A stretch of DNA of 15,643 bases from Candidatus Gastranaerophilales bacterium (GTDB taxonomy: Bacteria > Cyanobacteriota > Vampirovibrionia > Gastranaerophilales > Gastranaerophilaceae): positions 1-15,643 of the forward strand of contig CAAHDT010000002.1 of assembly GCA_900770525.1 (NCBI GenBank), read 5' to 3'. Positions 1 to 4,410 of the stretch are shown here, piece by piece. A program made the translations under genes and the position numbers. The notes under the pieces are model-generated. The model was not told the origin of the DNA and did not search any database. It was given only the letters and a program-made list of their open reading frames with translations. The first letter of the stretch is position 1. Every line of letters starts with the position of its first letter.

Positions 1-857
1 GGAGCTCCAAAACATTTACCATTTAACTCTATTGCGCAGGCATTTCCTAACTTATTTGCATTAAATAAAACTACATCATTACTCAGCTTATTAGGTTTGC
101 CTGTACCGTTTATCTCATATACGGCGGCTACGCAACTTGCGGATGAGTTGGTTAATGGTTTATTATCTGTTGTTGTCCAACTTAATTTTTCTAATGAGTC
201 TATTGCTTTACATTTTTTGTTATAGCTTAGTATCATCGGGGTGCCATCGGCTGTAACTATACCTACGTTATCACTTGTATAGTCGTTATCGTCATCATTG
301 TTCATGCCGAATTGTTTGCCTGTTTTGGTTTTTGAAATGTCCCAAGTCTTACCATTGCCTAAGTCAACAGTATCATAAGGCCAACAACCTCTTAGGTTGC
401 TTGCGTTACATCTTTTGGAGATTTTTAAGTGTTTTTGTAGTTCGTCTACAAATGCGTCTGTACTATCATAAGGTCCTATTAAGTTTAGACGTGCCATCTT
501 CTCGGTGGCTAATGAAAACTTATACTGGACGCTACGAGAGCGCTCTGCACGGACTTTTGACTGGATGTTGGTTAATAGTGCAGGTAAAGTTAATGCTGCG
601 ACTACGCCGATTATGCCGAGGGTGATGAGGACTTCGGCCAATGTGAAGGCCGTTTTCTTGTTAGTTACGTTATTTGGTTTTTGCAACTGCTTTGCGGTGG
701 CTGAATTGAAGGTTGACCCCTCACCTAGCCTCTCCCGTCGGGAGAGGAATGCCCGAAGGCTAATTTTTTCTGCTTGACTGTTTTCTTTTTGACTGTGTTG
801 AGTGGTGCCCAAAACCCTGTCATTACGGCTTAGAAGAGCCCCCCCGAAAAACCGCAC
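1..857 (-). CDS. Type IV prepilin-like (pseudopilin) protein, 3' end outside the window
   Basis: The open frame reads leftward off the window edge. The class III prepilin signal is clear: KKTA, then FTLAEVLITLGIIGVVAA, with the conserved Glu at +5 (Phe codon at 647-645). The cleavage position has Ala instead of the usual Gly. About 215 residues of mature protein follow, with paired cysteines (CNASNLRGC, then KKC, SSASC and NACAIELNGKC) that suggest disulfides in the globular head. Such proteins are inserted by the Sec route, cut by a PilD-type peptidase and assembled into pili or type II secretion pseudopili. There is no in-frame ATG. Possible starts are GTG 857 (frame limit used here), TTG 812, or TTG 686, which gives a normal 13-residue leader. 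None has a Shine-Dalgarno sequence. The only good SD-ATG (897) is in another frame, separated by a seven-G run, so the gene may be phase-variable, frameshifted or mis-assembled. Family call is firm; start is unresolved. Confidence 0.85.
   Translation of the reverse strand, partial: MRFFGGALLSRNDRVLGTTQHSQKENSQAEKISLRAFLSRRERLGEGSTFNSATAKQLQKPNNVTNKKTAFTLAEVLITLGIIGVVAALTLPALLTNIQSKVRAERSRSVQYKFSLATEKMARLNLIGPYDSTDAFVDELQKHLKISKRCNASNLRGCWPYDTVDLGNGKTWDISKTKTGKQFGMNNDDDNDYTSDNVGIVTADGTPMILSYNKKCKAIDSLEKLSWTTTDNKPLTNSSASCVAAVYEINGTGKPNKLSNDVVLFNANKLGNACAIELNGKCFGA
729..747. repeat. Perfect 9-bp inverted repeat inside the prepilin leader frame
   Basis: CCTCTCCCG (729-737) and CGGGAGAGG (739-747) flank a single T. 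It is GC-rich in AT-rich surroundings and is read in the pilin frame as Ser-Arg-Arg-Glu-Arg. Short elements of this look are dispersed REP-like repeats in many bacterial genomes; that comparison is from memory. It would form a tight RNA or DNA hairpin between the leader ORF and the pilin signal. Confidence 0.6.
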
Positions 858-897
858 TACAACTGGCTTTCAGCGTTTTCTTACTTCTTTTTATCAT
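823..897 (-). CDS. Short leader ORF (24 codons) with strong ribosome site, out of frame with the prepilin
   Basis: AGGAGG (910-905) lies seven bases before ATG 897, the best ribosome site in this part of the window. The ORF begins MIKRSKKTLKASCSAVF, crosses the seven-G run at 845-839 and stops at TAA 825-823. The stop is embedded in TAATGA, so another ATG (third frame) overlaps it. With six G (or nine) the frame would join the prepilin frame and produce a fusion with an 83-residue leader before the processed Phe. It could be the true prepilin N-terminus in an OFF state, a regulatory upstream ORF, or the product of a sequence error. Basic residues fit a prepilin leader, but the length does not. 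Confidence 0.4.
   Translation of the reverse strand: MIKRSKKTLKASCSAVFRGGSSKP
839..845 (-). repeat. Seven-G homopolymer tract at the prepilin frame junction
   Basis: Plus strand shows seven C at 839-845. It is the switch point between the ATG-897 frame and the prepilin frame. Homopolymeric G/C tracts inside 5' coding regions are classic slipped-strand phase-variation sites, and they are also common places for sequencing indels. The sequence alone cannot separate these. Confidence 0.6.
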
Positions 898-954
898 TCT
901 TAATCCTCCTGTTTTCATTTCTACATTTTTGTCCGTTATACGCCCTCGCGATAA

Positions 955-1089
955 ACGGCAACCTTCGCACCATCAACGAAAACTCAACGTTTCCGTTGAT
1001 TGTTGCTCAGCTTTCGCTGCACTCATGCCTTTGCTCGGGCTTTTGCAATAAATTGCCCCTACTTTTCTTGCCCTGCTCGGGTTTGCCGT
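955..1089 (-). ncRNA. Candidate structured 5' leader RNA upstream of the prepilin
   Basis: On the minus strand a closing stem pairs ACGGCAAACC (1089-1080) with GGTTGCCGT (963-955), leaving one bulged A. Inside it are a GAAA tetraloop hairpin, CAGC/GCTG (1019-1016 with 1011-1008), a hairpin of 7 plus 4 pairs around one mismatch (1000-989 with 983-972, loop GTTGA), and a GCAA/TTGC hairpin near 1056-1045. This resembles a multi-branch junction, and the GNRA loop is on the minus strand, matching transcription toward the pilin. It lies between a promoter-like site and the AGGAGG-ATG. No known riboswitch consensus was recognised: c-di-GMP-I was considered and does not fit. It may instead be a dispersed repeat. 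The rest of 898-1226 shows no gene. Confidence 0.4.
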
Positions 1090-1171
1090 CCTGAAAATTT
1101 AGAAAAATTTAATGAGGTTACGGGTGTTAATTTTTCAAATTATTCAGAATGACATTTGTCTTTATATCACC

Positions 1172-1200
1172 ATTATACCCTATCTTTCACAATTCCGCAA
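1172..1200 (-). promoter_or_regulatory. Promoter-like site reading toward the prepilin
   Basis: On the minus strand TTGCGG (1200-1195), a 17-base spacer, then TATAAT (1177-1172). A start near 1165 would give a leader of about 270 bases before ATG 897, covering the folded segment. It lies 26 bases after the stop of the small gene ending at 1227, for which no terminator hairpin is visible, so read-through is also possible. Confidence 0.5.
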
Positions 1201-1226
1201 GAGAGGAGTACAATACCAACACGCAA

Positions 1227-1502
1227 TTATTTTACAAAAATCTTTTTAATGCCGTTAACAATATTTTCTACCAATTTTAAAAATGAAAAACCTTCATCAA
1301 AACCTTTTAAATCATTTGAACACACAAACACATCTTCTTGTTTTTTGCCAAAAATACTTTCGTCAAACTTTTGCCGTTTATCTTTGGAGTCATCCTTGGA
1401 TTGTTGCATATATCCAAGATTCCCGCCACCACCGTCATTATTCATGTTTGCGGCTTCTCGAATTACAGGTTTAACACTTAAGACATTAACATCAAAACTC
1501 AT
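1227..1502 (-). CDS. Hypothetical protein, 91 aa
   Basis: The product starts MSFDVNVLSVKPVIREAANM and has a Gly-rich turn (NNDGGGGNLGY, residues about 21-31), a strongly charged middle rich in Lys and Asp, one Cys, and a hydrophobic-basic end (VENIVNGIKKIFVK) that could be an amphipathic helix. No signal peptide or membrane span is visible. The start is supported by AAAGGAA about nine bases before the ATG and an AT box (TATATATA) further upstream. It is divergent from the small DNA-binding gene at 1712 and shares a 209-base intergenic region with it. I do not recognise the family. The longer plus-strand frame overlapping it lacks codon character and is treated as its shadow. Confidence 0.65.
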   Translation of the reverse strand: MSFDVNVLSVKPVIREAANMNNDGGGGNLGYMQQSKDDSKDKRQKFDESIFGKKQEDVFVCSNDLKGFDEGFSFLKLVENIVNGIKKIFVK

Positions 1503-1561
1503 GATAATTTTTCCTTTATGTTTTCCCTATATATATAAAGTATTTATTTCATGAAGAAATG

Positions 1562-1588
1562 TTACAATTGGCGATTATTTTTACAATT
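1562..1588. promoter_or_regulatory. Direct repeat TTACAATT in the divergent intergenic region
   Basis: TTACAATT occurs at 1562-1569 and again at 1581-1588, 19 bases apart, close to two helical turns. It lies between the divergent genes at 1502 and 1712. It could be a pair of binding half-sites. In an AT-rich region an eight-base repeat has modest weight. Confidence 0.3.
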
Positions 1589-1628
1589 CTTAATCTTTAT
1601 TCGCACCATTACATCTTAACATATATCG

Positions 1629-1657
1629 TATAATAACGAATAATTTTCGTCATTATA
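1629..1657. promoter_or_regulatory. 29-base dyad upstream of the small DNA-binding gene
   Basis: TATAAT-A-ACGAA (1629-1640) mirrors TTCGT-C-ATTATA (1646-1657): 11 of 12 arm positions are complementary around a five-base centre. It ends 54 bases before ATG 1712. This is the form of an operator for a dimeric regulator, and the adjacent gene encodes a candidate DNA-binding protein, so autoregulation is a reasonable inference. A weak hairpin is the alternative. Confidence 0.4.
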
Positions 1658-1711
1658 ACTTTTTATGCAATATTTTTGTTTTTTCACTAAACGAAAGATA
1701 ATATTTTCTAT

Positions 1712-1924
1712 ATGCTCGACATCAGACAAGAAATAAAAATTTTATTATTCAAACGCGGAACCTCTATGAGAAAATTAGTTAAAAACACGAGAGGCTCTTC
1801 TTACGATATTCCAAACGAAAGTACACTATCCGCAGAATTCATAGGGAAAAGAATTCGCTTTCAAACCGTTCAAGATATTTTAGATTTTCTCGGTTATGAA
1901 TTAGTTATAAAAGAAAAGCAATAA
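1712..1924 (+). CDS. Small Cro/C1-like helix-turn-helix protein, 70 aa
   Basis: The pattern IRQEIKILLFKRGTSMRKLV, a loop, then SxxS..IGKRIRFQTVQDILDFLGYEL matches the small single-domain Cro-like regulators that end in an I-x-x-I-L-x-x-L-G-Y-E-L type helix and strand. Helix 2-3 would lie around residues 18-45. In this family the proteins bind DNA as dimers or act as antitoxin-like repressors. No Shine-Dalgarno is visible. A GATAAT box (1697-1702), with TTGTTT at 1676-1681 (15-base spacer), would place the transcript start only a few bases before the ATG. It ends three bases before the convergent HD gene. No toxin partner is adjacent. The HTH call rests on pattern only, so a divergent unknown small protein is the alternative. 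Confidence 0.65.
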   Translation: MLDIRQEIKILLFKRGTSMRKLVKNTRGSSYDIPNESTLSAEFIGKRIRFQTVQDILDFLGYELVIKEKQ

Positions 1925-1927
1925 AAA

Positions 1928-2512
1928 CTATTTTAAGTAAAGAACTGATTGGCACTTAAACCCCAATTCAAGCAAATCCCTTTTTCTAATTGCTTTTGAA
2001 ATATCCGGAATACAATTTTGGATTGGGTGTAAAATTATATTTAACACTCGGTTAACTTCGTCAAATTCAAGCTCAATTTTTTCATATACAGTTTTATGCT
2101 CAACGTCCAGTCCATCAGCAAGGCGCAAAATACCGGCTAAACGCTTAATGATTTTTCTATCTGTTTTCTGAAAACTTGCATACAATTCATGCCTGTTTTT
2201 GTCCGGCAAACTCCCTCGATGAAATCTTACAAGACACGCAATTATTTTAACCTCTTCGTCCGCAAATCCTTGAATACCCTCATTTAGGATAATATCACGA
2301 GAGTGTTTATTATGTGATTTTGCCCCAACAGAATACCCTATATCGTGCAAAAGCGCCGCAGCCTGCAAGATTTCTAGCTCTCTTAAGGGCATTTCCTTGA
2401 TATTTGCCGAAATCACTTCAAACAACATTTTAGAGAGCCTTGCGACTTCGTTTGCGTGAGTGGTGGCTTTTGGTAAATATTTTGTTAAAAGTTTTTCAGA
2501 CGTTAATTTCAT
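1928..2512 (-). CDS. Stand-alone HD-domain phosphohydrolase of the Ppx/GppA C-terminal type, 194 aa
   Basis: HD-family metal site residues are visible: His19, the HD pair His56-Asp57 in AAALLHDIGY, His70, His98 in VRFHRG, and Asp133 in GILRLADGLD. The spacing and the phrases HNKHSRDIILN and KRLAGILRLADGLD closely resemble the C-terminal HD domain of exopolyphosphatase / pppGpp phosphohydrolase (Ppx/GppA). The ASKHA phosphatase half that normally precedes it is absent: there is an ATG start and no coding upstream. The likely role is phosphohydrolysis of a nucleotide or polyphosphate-related substrate, or a regulatory domain acting in trans; the substrate is unknown. It is divergent from the diguanylate cyclase gene at 2602. 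There is no Shine-Dalgarno, and a promoter whose -10 ends seven bases before the ATG suggests a leaderless mRNA. Confidence 0.85.
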   Translation of the reverse strand: MKLTSEKLLTKYLPKATTHANEVARLSKMLFEVISANIKEMPLRELEILQAAALLHDIGYSVGAKSHNKHSRDIILNEGIQGFADEEVKIIACLVRFHRGSLPDKNRHELYASFQKTDRKIIKRLAGILRLADGLDVEHKTVYEKIELEFDEVNRVLNIILHPIQNCIPDISKAIRKRDLLELGFKCQSVLYLK

Positions 2513-2519
2513 ATTGCGA

Positions 2520-2548
2520 ATTTTATCAAAAATTTATAACTGTTGCAA
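2520..2548 (-). promoter_or_regulatory. Promoter for the HD gene, predicting a leaderless transcript
   Basis: On the minus strand TTGCAA (2548-2543), a 17-base spacer, then TAAAAT (2525-2520). The expected transcript start, six to eight bases downstream, falls at or next to the A of ATG 2512. No ribosome site precedes that ATG. TTGCAA is its own reverse complement, but the plus-strand TAAAAT at 2562-2567 is only 13 bases away, too close for a plus-strand pair. Confidence 0.5.
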
Positions 2549-2601
2549 TAATTTTTTATGATAAAATATTAAGAAGAGAGCAATTCTAATACAGGTGATA
2601 T

Positions 2602-3267
2602 ATGAACGACATACCAAACAACAGTTCTGAAATTAGCAGTCAATTTAATTTTTCAGAAGAGATGCTTGATGAGATACAAAAAAATATTGAAGAAATCATT
2701 TCAAATTTTCCAGTACCGGAAGATAATAAACTGGATGTAATAAAAAAGATAAACTTCATGTACTCTCAAACTCGCTACTTGTCACTAACAGACGCATTAA
2801 CAGGCTTATATAATCGCCGTCACTTTAATGCAGAGTTAGAAAGAGAATTTATGCGATCCAAAAGATATGGCGGAGATTTATGTATTGCCATAATTGATAT
2901 TGATTTTTTCAAAAAAATAAACGACACATACGGACATCTTTGCGGAGATTATGTCTTAAAAGAAGTTGCATATTTAATCCTTGAAAACTTTAGAAAAACT
3001 GATATGGTATTCAGATACGGCGGAGAAGAATTTGTAGTTCTCATGACCGAAACATCTCTCGAAAACTCCCTAATACCACTAGAAAGATTACGAAAAACTA
3101 TTGAAAATAATAACTTTATATTTAAAGGCGAAAAAATAAAAGTTACTATCAGCATCGGCGCCGAAACCAATCACACGGAGTCAACCGAAGAATTTCTAAA
3201 TAATGCCGATAAAGCCTTGTATCAAGCAAAGCAAAACGGAAGAAATCAAACCGTCCTTTTTAAATAA
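2602..3267 (+). CDS. GGDEF diguanylate cyclase, 221 aa
   Basis: It makes cyclic di-GMP from two GTP. The GGDEF domain starts at LTDALTGLYNRRHF (residues 62-75). Metal-binding Asp lies in IDIDFFKKIND (97-108), and the active-site loop is intact as GGEEF (140-144). The inhibitory site RxxD is present as RKTD (131-134), five residues before GGEEF, so product inhibition is predicted. The N-terminal 60 residues are helical and acidic with no recognised sensor and no membrane span, so input probably comes by dimerisation or a partner. The start is supported by AGGTGA five bases before the ATG. It is divergent from the HD gene and 99 bases ahead of a histidine kinase. In a genome with type IV pilin-like genes, c-di-GMP control of surface appendages is plausible but not shown here. 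Confidence 0.95.
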   Translation: MNDIPNNSSEISSQFNFSEEMLDEIQKNIEEIISNFPVPEDNKLDVIKKINFMYSQTRYLSLTDALTGLYNRRHFNAELEREFMRSKRYGGDLCIAIIDIDFFKKINDTYGHLCGDYVLKEVAYLILENFRKTDMVFRYGGEEFVVLMTETSLENSLIPLERLRKTIENNNFIFKGEKIKVTISIGAETNHTESTEEFLNNADKALYQAKQNGRNQTVLFK

Positions 3268-3269
3268 TA

Positions 3270-3283
3270 TACCCAAGTGGGTA
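3270..3283. promoter_or_regulatory. 14-base dyad TACCCA-AG-TGGGTA between cyclase and kinase genes
   Basis: Perfect six-base arms flank AG, starting two bases after the cyclase stop. There is no T run after it, so it is a poor terminator. A TATAAT box lies at 3311-3316 ahead of the kinase gene without a convincing -35. The dyad could be an operator or an RNA hairpin at the mRNA end. Confidence 0.35.
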
Positions 3284-3366
3284 ATAGAATTCTATACTTG
3301 CAATCAGTATTATAATTTGTACAAAAGATTAGTAGTAAAAATTGCCCCAAGATAGGACGGATTAGT

Positions 3367-4338
3367 ATGTATAAAAGAAGAATTGTGACAATAGGAATAT
3401 TTTGCTGTGTTTTTGCTCTTGCGTTCCATTTTATAAGAGTAAAAAGCGAGTATGCCTCGTTAATAATCTTTGCAGCAATCGGAGCATACTTATACTTCAC
3501 ACAAAATAAATGTATCCAAATAAAAGAAACAGAAAATTATCTTAACAAAAACGTCAACATAAATCTTAATTGTCCTTCGTTTTATAAGTTAGTAGAACAA
3601 CGTGAACGCTTTGAAAATATTTTAAAACACGACTTAAAAACTCCAACTATTGCGCAACTAAGATCAATAAATATGCTTTTAGAAAACAGATTTGGCGAAT
3701 TAACACCGGAGCAAACGGAAATATTGACTCTCACGAAGGATTCTTGTGAAAATATGCTCGATATGATTTCAACAATTCTTACAAATTACAAATTTGAACA
3801 AACAGGCATAAATTTAAATATAGCACCAATTAACCTCAAAAAGTTGGTTGAAGAGGCTTGCACCAAAAATCGGAAAACAATTGAAAAGAAAAAACTGACA
3901 GTTGCGCTTCACCCACCATCCAACCCTCCAATAGTATATGGAGATGAAACTCTTTTACAACAAGCAGTCCAAAGTTTTATCAGCAACAGTATTACTAATT
4001 GCATTTATAACACTGATATAAACATTTATACCAAACAAAACAAGAACAACATACAAATAGAAATAATAAACAAGGGCGAACCAATTACCCCAATTCGCCA
4101 AGGGAAAATCTTAACAAACTATCAAAAAAACATTTCTAAAAACATAAAAATAGGATTCGGGATTAAACTAAACCTTGCATTACAAATAATAAAAGCTCAT
4201 AACGGAGAAATAACAATCCAAAACCACAAACAGGGAGAAATTATTTGCAAGATAACATTGCCAATATACAACAAACAACCCAAGCCAATAAAAGAGCTTA
4301 ACAACAAAATAGAACTAAACGGTAATGTGCAGATATAA
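3367..4338 (+). CDS. Membrane-anchored sensor histidine kinase with degenerate ATP site, 323 aa
   Basis: Two closely spaced hydrophobic segments (about 7-23 and 29-45) anchor the N-terminus with almost no outside loop. A short linker leads to a HisKA helix with the H box KHDLKTP (phospho-acceptor His88). The HATPase part has an N-box-like ISNSI (Asn207). However, the G1 box is INKGEPITP, with Asn235 where Asp normally contacts adenine, and the G2 box is KIGFGIKLNL, with Lys267 in place of the last Gly. It may be weakly active, a phosphatase, or a signalling platform. AGGA lies nine bases before the ATG. No response regulator is adjacent, so it is an orphan kinase. A role with the neighbouring cyclase or HD protein is only inferred from position. 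The gene is very A-rich, especially at the 3' end. Confidence 0.85.
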   Translation: MYKRRIVTIGIFCCVFALAFHFIRVKSEYASLIIFAAIGAYLYFTQNKCIQIKETENYLNKNVNINLNCPSFYKLVEQRERFENILKHDLKTPTIAQLRSINMLLENRFGELTPEQTEILTLTKDSCENMLDMISTILTNYKFEQTGINLNIAPINLKKLVEEACTKNRKTIEKKKLTVALHPPSNPPIVYGDETLLQQAVQSFISNSITNCIYNTDINIYTKQNKNNIQIEIINKGEPITPIRQGKILTNYQKNISKNIKIGFGIKLNLALQIIKAHNGEITIQNHKQGEIICKITLPIYNKQPKPIKELNNKIELNGNVQI

Positions 4339-4370
4339 TGTTACGCTTTTGCAAAAAATCTCTGTTTGTG

Positions 4371-4393
4371 CTACTCTATACATATAAGAGTAG
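4371..4393 (+). promoter_or_regulatory. Hairpin in the gyrB leader
   Basis: CTACTCT (4371-4377) pairs with AGAGTAG (4387-4393) around a nine-base AT loop, just before GGGGAG (4399-4404) and ATG 4411. A TTGCAA at 4349-4354 could be a -35, but the 17-base position gives only TACTCT. Possible promoter or operator overlap; weak. Confidence 0.3.
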
Positions 4394-4410
4394 TATTAGG
4401 GGAGAAATTA

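Noticed and set aside
505..777. Plus-strand 90-codon frame
   Set aside because: It lies opposite the clear prepilin signal segment and has no ribosome site.
955..1089. c-di-GMP-I riboswitch
   Set aside because: The conserved GGGCAAACC-type core and tetraloop-receptor order do not fit; only a GAAA tetraloop and a short CAAACC match.
1156..1554. Plus-strand 132-codon frame
   Set aside because: It is antisense to the 91-residue gene, which has a ribosome site and plausible composition; this frame is Ser/Phe/Pro-rich in the manner of antisense shadows.
4366..4410. Earlier ATG giving a longer GyrB
   Set aside because: No ribosome site before 4366, and the segment contains a hairpin and the GGGGAG site that serves ATG 4411.
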